Of a stretch of DNA of 64,000 bases, positions 16,559 through 25,787 are shown piece by piece. The notes under the pieces are model-generated. The model saw nothing but the letters and a program-made list of their open reading frames with translations, ran no database searches and had not been told where the DNA came from. Source of the stretch: CAIMWS01 sp964409245 (GTDB lineage: Bacteria; Verrucomicrobiota; Verrucomicrobiia; Limisphaerales; UBA1319); contig CAYPCQ010000009.1 in the NCBI GenBank assembly GCA_964409245.1, positions 35,215-99,214 on the forward strand. The letters are read 5' to 3'. Position 1 is the first letter of the stretch. Each line of letters begins with the position of its first letter. A program made the translations under genes and the position numbers.

Positions 16559-18775
16559 ATGAGAAGGCTAAAGACATGCCGAACGGTCGCAATGCTCTTT
16601 TGCGGATTGGCTATTGCGGTTAGCGGATACTCCCAGACCTTTATGAGCGACGGCCTTGTGGCCTATTTTCCATTTAATGGGAATGCCGACGATGAGAGTG
16701 GCCATGGCGCAAATGGCACGGTCACGGGAGCCACCCTGACAACAGACAGATTTGGAAATGCGAACCGTGCTTTCTATTTCGGAGGAGGATCGGCATCCAT
16801 CAGCATTCCATTCGATAGCACCGTTTACATTGGCGATTTTTCTGCGTCTTTATGGTTCAATGCATCTGATATTGCAAACGGATGGCCAACGTTGATGATT
16901 CAGGAACCCTTGCCTCCAGACCATGTAACAGCGCCATTCAATATCTCAATCAATGGTGCCGCATGCGGTTGCGGGGGGCCAGGGTACCTAAATTCGGGTT
17001 CAGTCTATGGTCCTGCCTCGTTTAGTTATTTGCTAATCAGCGGTCAACTTGCTCCCCTCAAATCCTACTGCCAAGTGGTAGTCACAAAGTCAGGCACAAC
17101 CGTTACGATGTATCTAAACTCTGAAGTAACGGCCACCACAAAAGTATCGCACCCGATCTCAGCATCGCAGAGCATGCTCAGAATCGGAGCGCCTGAGTAC
17201 CAGGCTTCTCCAGGTGGTTGGGCTTTTCATGGAGTGATCGACGACATCCGCATTTACAACCGTGCCTTATCCGCGTCCGAGGTAAAATCCCTCTATGACT
17301 ACGAGAGAGTAAGTCCGCAACCTTTCCCAACCATTCTAAAGCATCCCCAGTCACAAACCGTGAATGCAGGTGCCAATGTCTCGCTCTCCGTAACAATGCA
17401 GACAGCAGGGACTTACAATTACCAGTGGCAGTTGAACGGGCAAAACATTACAGGCGCCAACCAAGCCAGTTTAACTCTCAATAACGTGGCCACTGGAACT
17501 TACAGTTATCGGGTAATAGTCAGCAACACCACGGGGACCGTGATAAGCAATGATGCGATTCTCACGGTTAATCCCAATCCACCCCCCTCCATAGTTGCCC
17601 AACCTCAAAGCCAAACCGTCCAAGAAGGTGCCAATGTGGTATTCGCGGTCACGGCTACTGGCGCAGGAACGCTGAATTACCAATGGCAATTCAATCAGCA
17701 GAATATTGCGGGTGCGACGCAATCCACGCTTTCGCTGGCTGGAGTGAAAGTGACCTCCGCTGGAAGTTACCGGGTATTGGTCAGTTCCCCGTATGGAGTG
17801 ACCGTCAGCAGCGATGCCACTTTGAGCGTTAATCCCAATCCTCCGCCCACCATTAACACTCAACCGCAGAACCAAACCGTTCAGGAGGCAACGGATGTCA
17901 CGTTTAGGGTGGTTGCCACTGGCCCAGGCACTCTGGGGTATCAATGGCAGCTCAATGGCCAGAACATTCCGGGCGCAACCCAGTCCACCTTGGTTTTAAA
18001 CCGCGTAACAGTTTCCTCGGCTGGCCAATATCGAGTGCTGGTAAGTTCCCAGTATGGCCTGACCATTAGCAGCGAGGCAACCTTGGTCGTAAATCCCAAT
18101 CCGCCACCCTCAATAACCGTCCAGCCGCAGAGCCAAAGACCAGCCGAAGGCACTCAAGTGGTTCTTGCCGTGCAGGCAACAGGCATTGGCAATTTGAGCT
18201 ACCAGTGGCAGTTGAATCAGCAGAATATCCCCAACGCCAGCCAAAGCAGCCTGGTTTTGAGCGCCATCCGTTCATCGGCCAATGGAACCTATCGGGTGTT
18301 GGTGAGCAATCCTTACGGTGTGACCATCAGCAGTGAAGCCACAATCAGTGTGGTGGTTACTGATTCCGATGGCGATGGCCTGAGTGATTACGAAGAGTTG
18401 CTTTATGGAACCGACCCGTTGAATCGCGACACTGATCGCGACGGGTTGAGTGACGGCGAGGAAGTTCACAGTTACCGCACCAATCCTTTAAGCTGGGACA
18501 CTGATGGAGACAGTTACAGTGACGGCGTTGAAGTAAAACTGGGCAGCGATCCCAATAATCCAGCGAGCATTCCTGCGGGGGCATTGGTTATTCACCCGGC
18601 CGTGGATGTTGAGTTTTATACGCTAACCGGCGTGAATTATCAGTTGGAGGCATCCTCTGACCTTGTCCAATGGAAGGCTGAAGGAACCGTAGTTTCAGGT
18701 AATGGCGGGATGCAGAACTATATGGTGCGAGTTGCTGAAACAGCCAAGTTTTGGCGGTTAAAGGTTGTTCGTTAA
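16559..18775 (+). CDS. Exported LamG / Ig-like / TSP3-repeat surface protein
   Basis: 738 residues. Order of parts: signal peptide (TVAMLFCGLAIAVSGYSQ); LamG/concanavalin-like domain at about 30-245 (LVAYFPFNGNADDESGHG ... IRIYNRALSASEV); four Ig-like domains at about 258-600, each P-x-I-x-x-QPQSQTV ... YQWQLNGQNI ... Y-R-V-L-V-S; three calcium-binding thrombospondin type-3 motifs (DSDGDGLSDYEE, DTDRDGLSDGEE, DTDGDSYSDGVE) at about 601-655; and the C-terminal verrucomicrobial domain (YQLEASSDLVQWKAEG ... FWRLKVV). A carbohydrate-binding or adhesion role is inference. The coding sequence is less GC-rich than its surroundings. Confidence 0.85.
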   Translation: MRRLKTCRTVAMLFCGLAIAVSGYSQTFMSDGLVAYFPFNGNADDESGHGANGTVTGATLTTDRFGNANRAFYFGGGSASISIPFDSTVYIGDFSASLWFNASDIANGWPTLMIQEPLPPDHVTAPFNISINGAACGCGGPGYLNSGSVYGPASFSYLLISGQLAPLKSYCQVVVTKSGTTVTMYLNSEVTATTKVSHPISASQSMLRIGAPEYQASPGGWAFHGVIDDIRIYNRALSASEVKSLYDYERVSPQPFPTILKHPQSQTVNAGANVSLSVTMQTAGTYNYQWQLNGQNITGANQASLTLNNVATGTYSYRVIVSNTTGTVISNDAILTVNPNPPPSIVAQPQSQTVQEGANVVFAVTATGAGTLNYQWQFNQQNIAGATQSTLSLAGVKVTSAGSYRVLVSSPYGVTVSSDATLSVNPNPPPTINTQPQNQTVQEATDVTFRVVATGPGTLGYQWQLNGQNIPGATQSTLVLNRVTVSSAGQYRVLVSSQYGLTISSEATLVVNPNPPPSITVQPQSQRPAEGTQVVLAVQATGIGNLSYQWQLNQQNIPNASQSSLVLSAIRSSANGTYRVLVSNPYGVTISSEATISVVVTDSDGDGLSDYEELLYGTDPLNRDTDRDGLSDGEEVHSYRTNPLSWDTDGDSYSDGVEVKLGSDPNNPASIPAGALVIHPAVDVEFYTLTGVNYQLEASSDLVQWKAEGTVVSGNGGMQNYMVRVAETAKFWRLKVVR
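17320..18357 (+). repeat. 261-bp tandem repeat encoding Ig-like domains
   Basis: The landmark AATCCCAATCC falls at 17570, 17831 and 18092, exactly 261 bp (87 codons) apart. Four domain units are present, the first more diverged. The period equals one Ig-like domain, so copy number can change by recombination without frameshift. Confidence 0.8.
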
Positions 18776-18780
18776 TAACA

Positions 18781-18873
18781 TGGTTCCAGGAATGGGGTGA
18801 TCCCCCCGCGGTGTCTCAAGATTTTGACGTCATCACAGGGCCACGTTACTTCCGCCTGAACGAAGTGCCATAA
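18781..18873 (+). pseudogene. Orphan C-terminal fragment of an exported-protein domain
   Basis: Directly after the stop of the LamG/Ig gene, 30 codons plus stop read WFQEWGDPPAVSQDF then DVITGPRYFRLNEVP. This matches the usual end of the same verrucomicrobial C-terminal domain (…FRL..VP) but has no start and no upstream part. It is best explained as the leftover end of a former or duplicated gene. Confidence 0.5.
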
Positions 18874-18891
18874 CCCACTTTTGGTTTCATC

Positions 18892-18926
18892 AAAGCCCCA
18901 TCGGTTTTCTTGCTGGTGGGGCTTTT
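18892..18926 (+). terminator. Rho-independent-type terminator
   Basis: AAAGCCCCA at 18892-18900 pairs with TGGGGCTTT at 18917-18925, with a 16-base loop and a short T-rich tail. It lies 117 bp after the LamG/Ig gene stop, beyond the orphan C-terminal fragment. Confidence 0.65.
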
Positions 18927-18965
18927 CTATTTTACCACCAAAGCGATTGATGCTCTCCGCTTCAA

Positions 18966-19084
18966 GGAAGGCGCTATCGTTCGTCGTTCGTCATTTATCC
19001 CGATCAGATCGGGGCTCCCGACTCTCTTCGCGGCTTGCGCAAAAAATCCGCGGCGCAATCGATTCCCCCCCCAATACCGGGACA
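18966..19084 (+). repeat. Dispersed intergenic repeat, copy B
   Basis: Same landmarks as copy A: CGTTCGTCATTTATCCCGAT with the perfect hairpin CCCGATC-A-GATCGGG, then CTTGCGCAAAAAATCCG, CGGCGCAATCGATTCCCCCC and CCGGGACA. It ends 5 bp before the stop of the E2 gene on the opposite strand. Confidence 0.7.
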
Positions 19085-19088
19085 CCGC

Positions 19089-20282
19089 TCAAAGGCTCCC
19101 GGGTTGGCTGAGCAGGGAGGTGATGCGGGTCAGCAGGCGGCCGGCGCCGCCGCCGTCGAGGACGCGGTGGTCGAAGCTGAGGGTTAAATTGGCCTCGGTG
19201 ATGGGGACAAAAGCGCGTTGGGCGGCGTCCCACCAGGGGGCCTGGTGGCCGGCGCCGAGGCCGAGCACGAGGGTTTGCTCCGGGAGCGGGATGGGGGTGG
19301 CCCAGTCCAGGCCAAAGCTGCCGAAATTGGTGACGGTGGCGATGGAGCCGCCGGTGGCGCCCGCGGGCAACTTCCGCTGGCGGGCGGATTCCACCAATTC
19401 ATTGTACCGCGCCGTCAGCTCCTTGAAGGTGCCGGAGTCGGCGCGGCGCAGGACCGGGACCAGCACGCCATCGTCGGCTTCCACGGCGAAGCCGATATCG
19501 ATGGCGGGGGGATGGACAATGCGGGTGCCGACGAGGCGGCCGGCGGGGGCGCTGTTTTCCGCCAGGGCGATGGCCAGGGCGCGCAAGGCATAGCAGGTTG
19601 GCCCCGGCTTGGCCAGGCAGCTTTTGCGGTGCGCCAGGACGGGGTCCAGGCAGACGCGGAGGCCCACGGTGGCCAGGGGCCGCGTCCAGCTGCGGCGCAT
19701 GGCGTCGGCGACGGCCACGCGCATGGAGGAGGCGGGGCTGGTTTTGTTGCGCTCCAGGCCGGCGAGGAATTTCTCGAGGTCGTCGATGGTGACCCGGCTG
19801 CCGGCGCCGCTGCCGGGGATGCCCGCCATGTCGGCGGCGTGCAGACCGAGCTCGTGCATCCGGGCTTTCATGCGGGGCGACATGAAGCCCGCGCCGGCGG
19901 CGTTGGCGGGAACCGGGAGGCCGCGGACACGCGGCTCGACATTGGAGGAAGCCGCGGGCTGGCTGGGGTGGGATTCGGGGCTGGGTTCCGCGGCCCGGGG
20001 CGGCACGGATCCCTGGAGGCCGCGGCGGCGGGCTTCCTCCTCGCTGGTTTCCAGGTAGGCCAGGACGGAGCCGACGGCGTAACTTTGGTTCAATTCCGCC
20101 AGCAGACGCTCCATTTTGCCGCGGCACGGCGAGACGACCCCCAGGGTGGCCTTGTTGGTCTCCACGGTCATGACCTCCTGGTCTTCGGCCACCAGCTCGC
20201 CGATTTTCACGTGGCAGTGGACGACGGTGGCCTCGGCGATCGATTCCCCCAGCTGGGGCATGATGATTGGGACTTGAGGCAT
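19089..20282 (-). CDS. 2-oxo acid dehydrogenase E2 (dihydrolipoyl acyltransferase)
   Basis: 397 residues. An N-terminal lipoyl domain occupies about 1-80, with the lipoylated Lys44 in ETNKA. A Pro/Ser-rich linker and a peripheral subunit-binding domain (MSPRMKARMHELGLHAADMA) follow at about 125-170, then the catalytic acyltransferase domain ending in FDHRVLDGGGAG with the active His near 372. It transfers the acyl group to CoA in a cytoplasmic 2-oxo acid dehydrogenase complex. Last of three co-oriented genes with E1-alpha and E1-beta, 33 bp after E1-beta. No E3 gene is adjacent. Pyruvate and branched-chain 2-oxo acids are both possible substrates. Confidence 0.9.
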   Translation of the reverse strand: MPQVPIIMPQLGESIAEATVVHCHVKIGELVAEDQEVMTVETNKATLGVVSPCRGKMERLLAELNQSYAVGSVLAYLETSEEEARRRGLQGSVPPRAAEPSPESHPSQPAASSNVEPRVRGLPVPANAAGAGFMSPRMKARMHELGLHAADMAGIPGSGAGSRVTIDDLEKFLAGLERNKTSPASSMRVAVADAMRRSWTRPLATVGLRVCLDPVLAHRKSCLAKPGPTCYALRALAIALAENSAPAGRLVGTRIVHPPAIDIGFAVEADDGVLVPVLRRADSGTFKELTARYNELVESARQRKLPAGATGGSIATVTNFGSFGLDWATPIPLPEQTLVLGLGAGHQAPWWDAAQRAFVPITEANLTLSFDHRVLDGGGAGRLLTRITSLLSQPGSL

Positions 20283-20315
20283 AGGTTTCAGGCCCTGGTT
20301 AGAATGGCAGGGGCA

Positions 20316-21281
20316 TCATAGTTTCAAGAGGTTGCGCGCGGCGGCGGCGATGCTTTCGGCGATCGGCCGGTGGGCCGCCCAGAGCTGCGGATGGAAGGGG
20401 ATGGGGGTATCCCTGGCATTCAGGCGCTGCGGGGGGGCATCCAGCAGGCCGAAGCCCTCGGCCGCCACGCGGGCGACCACCTCGGCGGTGACGCCGCCCC
20501 AGGGCCAGGATTCACCGATGGCCAGCAGGCGGCCGGTGCGGGCCACGGAGGCCACGATGGTGTCGGTATCGAGCGGTTTCACGGAGCGCAGATCGACCAC
20601 CTCGATCTCGGTGCCTTCGGTGGCCAGCTCCTCCGCCACGGCGAGGGCCTCGTGCAGCAAGGCGCTGTAGGCCACGATGGTCAGATCGCGCCCGGGCCGG
20701 GCGATGCGGGCCTTGCCGATGGGCAGGGCCTCGGTGGGCAGCTGGCCGGCCTTCAGATGGTAATAGAGCAGCTTGTGCTCGCAAAAAACCACCGGGTCAT
20801 CCAGGGCCACCGCCGCCAGCAGCATGCTGTAGGCGTCCTCCACGGTGGCCGGGGTCAGCACAAACAGCCCGGGAAAATGGGCGTAAATGGACTCGAGGCT
20901 CTGGCTGTGGAACGGGCCGCTGCCGGCCGTGCCCCCGGAGGGCAGGCGCACGACGATGGGGCAGGGGACACCGGTCCGCCAAAACAAGGTGGCGGCCTGG
21001 TTGACCACCTGGTTGAAGGCGATCGTGGAGAAATCGGCGAACTGCATTTCCACGATGGGCCGCATCCCCTCGAGGGCGGCGCCCACCGCCAGGCCCACGA
21101 TGGCATCCTCGCTGATCGGGGCGTCCAGCACCCGGCCGGGGAATTGGCGCGCGAGATTTTTCGTGGCTTTAAAGGCGCCGCCGAAGGGGCCGACATCCTG
21201 GCCGTAGATGAAAACCCGGGGATCCTCAGCCAGCGCCCGGGCTAGGGCTTCGCGGATCGCTTCCAGGTAGGTGATGCTCAT
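20316..21281 (-). CDS. 2-oxo acid dehydrogenase E1 beta subunit
   Basis: 321 residues, the normal length. Characteristic features are the start MSITYLEAIREALARALAED, GQDVGPFGGAFKATKNLARQ, the ISEDAIVGLAVGAALEGMRP segment with the ThDP-activating Glu, and the C-terminal transketolase-like domain beginning GRDLTIVAYSALLHEAL. It forms an alpha2-beta2 E1 that decarboxylates the 2-oxo acid with thiamine diphosphate and passes the acyl group to the E2 lipoyl arm. Twelve bases separate it from the E1-alpha stop, so the two are co-translated. Confidence 0.92.
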   Translation of the reverse strand: MSITYLEAIREALARALAEDPRVFIYGQDVGPFGGAFKATKNLARQFPGRVLDAPISEDAIVGLAVGAALEGMRPIVEMQFADFSTIAFNQVVNQAATLFWRTGVPCPIVVRLPSGGTAGSGPFHSQSLESIYAHFPGLFVLTPATVEDAYSMLLAAVALDDPVVFCEHKLLYYHLKAGQLPTEALPIGKARIARPGRDLTIVAYSALLHEALAVAEELATEGTEIEVVDLRSVKPLDTDTIVASVARTGRLLAIGESWPWGGVTAEVVARVAAEGFGLLDAPPQRLNARDTPIPFHPQLWAAHRPIAESIAAAARNLLKL

Positions 21282-21293
21282 GGCCGTTGGTCC

Positions 21294-22319
21294 TTACTCC
21301 CCATGGATGACTCCCTGCCCGGTGGATAAGGCCTGCCACGCTTCCTGGTAAGGATCCACGGGCGGATCGTGCTGCACCAGGTTCAAGGCTTCCTCCACGG
21401 CCTGGATTTGGCGGCTGCGCCACTCCTCGATCTCCAGGGCGGTGGCCCAGGCGTTTTGCAGGAGGAAGGTTTCCGACTGTTTAATGCAATCCTGCCCAAA
21501 GGGCGCCTCCCGCAACCGGAGATCCATGTAGGCGCCATCGTCGTGCTCGCCATGGCCGCACAGGCGCAAGAGATCGCCCACCACCATCTGCGGCCCGCCC
21601 CCCTGGCGGGCGCGTTGGAAGGCGCCACCCAGGGCGCGCAAGCAGGCCATCAGATCCGTGCCATCCACCCGGGCGCCCTGGAAGCCGTAGCCCACGGCGC
21701 GGTCCACCAGCGAAGCACAGGCATATTGGCGGGCCACCGGGGTGGAATAGGCGTATTGATTGTTGGCGATCACGGCCACCAGGGGCAGGCGCTCCACGGC
21801 GGCCTGGTTCAGGCCTTCGTGGCTGGCGCCGGTGGAGGTGGCGCCATCCCCCAGGGAAGCCACGCCGATGGACCCCGGGGTTCCTTTCATGGCGCGGGCG
21901 AGCAGGATGCCATTGACCACGGACACCATGGCGCCCAGGTGGCTCACCATGGGGAGCAAACCCGCCAGCGGCCGGCCGCGGTGGACGTTGCCATCCCGGC
22001 CCCGCATGGGGCCCAGGGGCGAGCCTAAATAGGTTTGCAGGACTTCCAGGACGGTTTCGCCAAAAGCCAGGCGGCCGGCCAGGTCGCGGATCAAGGGGGC
22101 AAAAACATCCCCGGGATGCAGCAGGATTCCGATGGAGACGCTCAAAGCCTCCTGCCCGCGGCCCAGGTAGAGGCCGCCGGAAATCTTGCCGCCCCGGTAA
22201 AGGCTGGCCAGCTTGTCATCCAGCGCGCGCGCCAGCAGCAGGCCGCGAAAAGCCTGGAGGTATAGATCCCGGGAGGGATCCGCAAGCGGGGCGGGCAAGG
22301 GCGTGCCTGGCGTATTCAT
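21294..22319 (-). CDS. 2-oxo acid dehydrogenase E1 alpha subunit
   Basis: 341 residues from the ATG at 22319 (a TTG precedes it by one codon). The ThDP-binding motif runs from GDGATSTGASHEG to the asparagines in ANNQYAYSTP. The segment LLRLCGHGEHDDGAYM replaces the RGHS phosphorylation-loop pattern and looks more like acetoin- or branched-chain-type E1 than classical pyruvate dehydrogenase, so the substrate is left open. First gene of the E1a-E1b-E2 operon, 42 bp downstream of the purL stop on the same strand; readthrough from the purine genes is possible. Confidence 0.9.
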   Translation of the reverse strand: MNTPGTPLPAPLADPSRDLYLQAFRGLLLARALDDKLASLYRGGKISGGLYLGRGQEALSVSIGILLHPGDVFAPLIRDLAGRLAFGETVLEVLQTYLGSPLGPMRGRDGNVHRGRPLAGLLPMVSHLGAMVSVVNGILLARAMKGTPGSIGVASLGDGATSTGASHEGLNQAAVERLPLVAVIANNQYAYSTPVARQYACASLVDRAVGYGFQGARVDGTDLMACLRALGGAFQRARQGGGPQMVVGDLLRLCGHGEHDDGAYMDLRLREAPFGQDCIKQSETFLLQNAWATALEIEEWRSRQIQAVEEALNLVQHDPPVDPYQEAWQALSTGQGVIHGE

Positions 22320-22361
22320 CAAAACATCGGCGATGGTCCGGGGATGACGGCGCGCGGGTCT

Positions 22362-24683
22362 TTATTTCATGGCGCGGGCGATGGCGCCCCACCAGGTTTC
22401 GTGCAGGCTGGCGGTCTCCATTTCACAGGATCCGCCCGGATACTCGAAGCTCAGCTTGGTCCCGCCTGCCACGCCCAGGCGCGCGGCCGGAACGCCCATT
22501 TTCTGCGCCAGGCCCAGCACGCGCCTGGCCTTGCTCTTGGCGGTGGAGATGATAATCCGGGATTGGGTTTCGCCGAAAAACAAGGCGTCGAGCCGATGCC
22601 CCTCAAAGGCGCGCAGGTCGATGGCGGCGCCGATGGTCTTGGGGGTGTTGCGGGCCGGTTTTTGGGAGATGCAGCATTCGGCCAGAGCCACCGCCAGGCC
22701 GCCTTCGCTGCAATCATGCGCGCTTTTCACCAGGCCATCCTTGATGAGCTGCAGCACGGCTTGCTGAACCGCGATTTCGCGATCCAGGTGGCAGCGGGGA
22801 GGGACGCCGGTTTTCAAGCTGTGAATCTGTTTCAGATAGACCGCCCCACCCAGGCCGCCCAGCGGGTCCGCGGCATCCACCGCGGAGCCTAATAAAATGA
22901 TCACATCCCCTTCATCCTTGAACCACTGGGTGGTGATGTGTTTTTCATCCTCGATCAGGCCCACCATGACCACGGTGGGGGTCGGGTCGATGGCGCCCAC
23001 GGGGTTTTGGTTGTAGAGGCTGACATTGCCGCCGGTCACCGGGGCGTTGAAGGCCCGGCACGCTTCCGCCATGCCTTCGATGGCCTGGCGCAGCTGCCAG
23101 AAGATCTCCGGATTCAGCGGGCTGCCAAAGTTCAGGTTGTCGGTGACCCCCAGGGGGCTGGCGCCGGAGCAGGCCAGGTTGCGCGCGGCCTCGGCCACGA
23201 CGATCTTGCCGCCCTCGCGGGGATCGAGGTAAACGTAGGCGCCGTTGCCATCGGAACTCAAGGCGATGTATTTGGTTGGCGCCGGCGGTTCTCCATCCTC
23301 GGTTCCCGGCTTGGGCGCGGAGACAGGTATGGAATCCGCTTTGATCCGCACCACGGCGGCATCGGATCCGGGGCAGACCACCGAACCATTGCGGACCATG
23401 TGGTCATACTGGCGGTAAACCCAGTTTTTGGAGGCAATGGTTGGATTGCCCAGGAGGCTGGACAGATCGGAGGCGATATTGGCCGAGTCGGGGATCGCCT
23501 GGAGGGAGAATTGCCGTACCGCCTGCAGGTAGGAAGGCTCGCTGGCGGGCCGCTGGTAAATGGGGGATTCATCGGCGATCTGGCGGGCCGGGATATCGGC
23601 CACAACCTGGCCGTGGTTTTTGACCACCATGCGGCCGGTATTGGTGACAATGCCGACTTCGGACCAGGGGAGATCCCATTTGTCGAAGATGCGCTGGATC
23701 TCCGCTTCATGCCCTTTTTTAACGATGATCAGCATCCGCTCCTGGGATTCGCTGAGCATGATCTCGTAGGGCGTCATGTTCGGCGCGCGCTGGGGCACCT
23801 TGGCCAGCTCGATCTCGATGCCGGTGCCGGCCCGGGCGGCGGTTTCGCAGGTGGAGCAGGTAAGGCCCGCGGCGCCCATGTCCTGGATGCCGGCCACGCA
23901 ACCGGTGGCCAGCAGCTCGAGGCAGGCTTCCAGCACCAGTTTTTCCATGAATGGATCCCCGACCTGCACGGCCCCCCGCTGCTGCTCGGCCGATTCCTCG
24001 GTCAGATCCTGCGAGGCGAAGGCGGCGCCGGCGAGCCCGTCGCGCCCGGTGGCGGGGCCGACGTAAAACACCGGATTGCCGATGCCCTTGGCGGCGCCCC
24101 GGGCGATCTGATCATGGCGCAAAACGCCCAGGCAAAAGGCGTTGACCAGGGGATTGCCCTCGTAGGAGGCATCGAAATAGACCTCGCCGGCGATGGTTGG
24201 GATGCCGAAACAATTGCCATAATGGGCGATGCCCGCCACCACGCCCCGGAACAGGCGGCGCGATTCCGCCGAGGTCAATTCGCCGAACCGCAAGGAATTG
24301 GCGGCGCAAATCGGCCGGGCGCCCATGGTGAAGATGTCGCGGATGATCCCGCCCACGCCGGTGGCGGCGCCTTGGAATGGCTCCACGGCGCTGGGGTGGT
24401 TGTGGGATTCCACCTTGAAGGCGATCGCCAGGCCGTCGCCGATGTCGATGATGCCGGCATTTTCCTCGCCGGCGCCGACCAGGATCTTGTCCGATTGGGT
24501 CGGAAAACCTTTCAGGAGCGGACGGGTGCTCTTGTAGGAGCAATGCTCGCTCCACATGACGGAGAAAATGCCCAGCTCGGTGTAGCTGGGCTCGCGGCCG
24601 AGGATGGCCTTGATGCGCTCAAATTCATCCGGCGTCAGGTTGTGCTGTTTGACGAGCTGTGGCGTAATGGCTGGTTCGTTCAT
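22362..24683 (-). CDS. purL: Phosphoribosylformylglycinamidine synthase subunit PurL
   Basis: 773 residues, the size of the small-type PurL that works with PurS and PurQ. Key segments are the start LTPDEFERIKAILGREPSYT, MWSEHCSYKSTRPLLKGFPT, KVESHNHPSAVEPFQGAATG, IRDIFTMGARPI and the second ATP-grasp-like half with DLRAFEGHRLDALFFGETQS. It catalyses the ATP-dependent conversion of FGAR and glutamine-derived ammonia to FGAM in purine synthesis. It follows purQ by 58 bp in the operon purS-purQ-purL. Confidence 0.96.
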   Translation of the reverse strand: MNEPAITPQLVKQHNLTPDEFERIKAILGREPSYTELGIFSVMWSEHCSYKSTRPLLKGFPTQSDKILVGAGEENAGIIDIGDGLAIAFKVESHNHPSAVEPFQGAATGVGGIIRDIFTMGARPICAANSLRFGELTSAESRRLFRGVVAGIAHYGNCFGIPTIAGEVYFDASYEGNPLVNAFCLGVLRHDQIARGAAKGIGNPVFYVGPATGRDGLAGAAFASQDLTEESAEQQRGAVQVGDPFMEKLVLEACLELLATGCVAGIQDMGAAGLTCSTCETAARAGTGIEIELAKVPQRAPNMTPYEIMLSESQERMLIIVKKGHEAEIQRIFDKWDLPWSEVGIVTNTGRMVVKNHGQVVADIPARQIADESPIYQRPASEPSYLQAVRQFSLQAIPDSANIASDLSSLLGNPTIASKNWVYRQYDHMVRNGSVVCPGSDAAVVRIKADSIPVSAPKPGTEDGEPPAPTKYIALSSDGNGAYVYLDPREGGKIVVAEAARNLACSGASPLGVTDNLNFGSPLNPEIFWQLRQAIEGMAEACRAFNAPVTGGNVSLYNQNPVGAIDPTPTVVMVGLIEDEKHITTQWFKDEGDVIILLGSAVDAADPLGGLGGAVYLKQIHSLKTGVPPRCHLDREIAVQQAVLQLIKDGLVKSAHDCSEGGLAVALAECCISQKPARNTPKTIGAAIDLRAFEGHRLDALFFGETQSRIIISTAKSKARRVLGLAQKMGVPAARLGVAGGTKLSFEYPGGSCEMETASLHETWWGAIARAMK

Positions 24684-24741
24684 GGTTGGCGCAGATTGCG
24701 GAGAGGAAAAATAACGATCATGTTCGGGGGGAAAGCAGATT

Positions 24742-25458
24742 TCAGGCGGGCTGGGCGCTGGTTTCCCGCTGGGCCAGGGCCGCGATCATGCTGGCGAAGA
24801 TCCACCGGCCGTCTTCGCAGCCCAGGATGGCTTCGCTGGCACGCTCCGGGTGCGGCATCAGCCCGGCCACGTTCCGCTGCTCATTGCAGACCCCGGCAAT
24901 ATTCAAAACGGAGCCGTTGGGGCTGGCATCCGGAGTGGTTTCCCCGCTGCTATCCACATATTCCCAGAGAATTTGCCGGCGTTTTTTCATGGTGGCCAGG
25001 GTGGGTTCATCGGCGAAATAACATCCCTCGCCGTGCGCCACCGGAATCCGCAGGAGCTTGCGGCGCGGGATTTGGGCGGTGAAAGCGGAGTCGTAACAAC
25101 GGGTTTTGAGATAGGTGTGCTCACAACGGAACTGCAGGGAGCGGTTGCGCACCAAAGCCCCCGGCAGCAGGCCCGCTTCGCAAAGGATCTGGAAGCCGTT
25201 GCAGATGCCCAGCACCAGGCCGCCCTGGGCCGCGAAATCCTGCACCGCCTGCATCACGGGGCTGAACCGGGCAATGGCGCCGGTGCGCAGGTAATCGCCG
25301 TAGCTGAATCCCCCCGGAACCACGACGGCATCAGCGCCACCCAGGGACCGCTCCTTGTGCCACAGGAGGCGGGCGGACTGGCCCAGGACGTTCTTCAATA
25401 CGTGAACGCAATCCTGGTCGCAATTGGATCCGGGAAACTGGAGAACGGCGAAGTTCAT
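24742..25458 (-). CDS. purQ: Phosphoribosylformylglycinamidine synthase subunit PurQ
   Basis: 238 residues, class I glutamine amidotransferase of the FGAM synthase complex. The catalytic Cys is in LGICNGFQIL and the His/Glu pair in LMPHPERA near the C-terminus. It begins MNFAVLQFPGSNCDQDCVHV, as in the family. The start overlaps the stop of purS by 4 bp (ATGA), which couples their translation. Confidence 0.96.
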   Translation of the reverse strand: MNFAVLQFPGSNCDQDCVHVLKNVLGQSARLLWHKERSLGGADAVVVPGGFSYGDYLRTGAIARFSPVMQAVQDFAAQGGLVLGICNGFQILCEAGLLPGALVRNRSLQFRCEHTYLKTRCYDSAFTAQIPRRKLLRIPVAHGEGCYFADEPTLATMKKRRQILWEYVDSSGETTPDASPNGSVLNIAGVCNEQRNVAGLMPHPERASEAILGCEDGRWIFASMIAALAQRETSAQPA

Positions 25459-25694
25459 GGCTCGAGAGTGAAATGATAATCTTCGATGACCGGATTGCTC
25501 AGGAACTTGTGGCAGGCTTCAGCTACCTGCTGGCGCGCGCTTTCCAGGTCGCCTTCCATTTCGATCTCCAGGAACTTGCCCACATGCACACCTTTGATCC
25601 CCCCGTAGCCCAGGTGTTCGAGGGCGTTTTGGACGGCCTTGCCTTGGGGATCGACCACGGCTTTCTTTGGCGTTATGACGATTTTAGCTTTCAT
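25455..25694 (-). CDS. purS: Phosphoribosylformylglycinamidine synthase subunit PurS
   Basis: 79 residues, typical length for PurS, the small bridging subunit between PurQ and PurL. Family features: KIVITPKKAVVDPQGKAVQN, ALEHLGYGGIKGVHVGKFLE and the acidic C-terminal helix and strand. First gene of the purS-purQ-purL operon, overlapping purQ. The 93 bp upstream must carry the promoter; no riboswitch-like structure was recognised. Confidence 0.95.
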   Translation of the reverse strand: MKAKIVITPKKAVVDPQGKAVQNALEHLGYGGIKGVHVGKFLEIEMEGDLESARQQVAEACHKFLSNPVIEDYHFTLEP

Positions 25695-25787
25695 TAAAAA
25701 TTATGGCGGTTTTCGCCGCCGACCCCATTATTCTGGAGGTTAAGCCCGTGTGAAGCGAGATTTTTTTAGTGGATGGAACCCGGGCGT

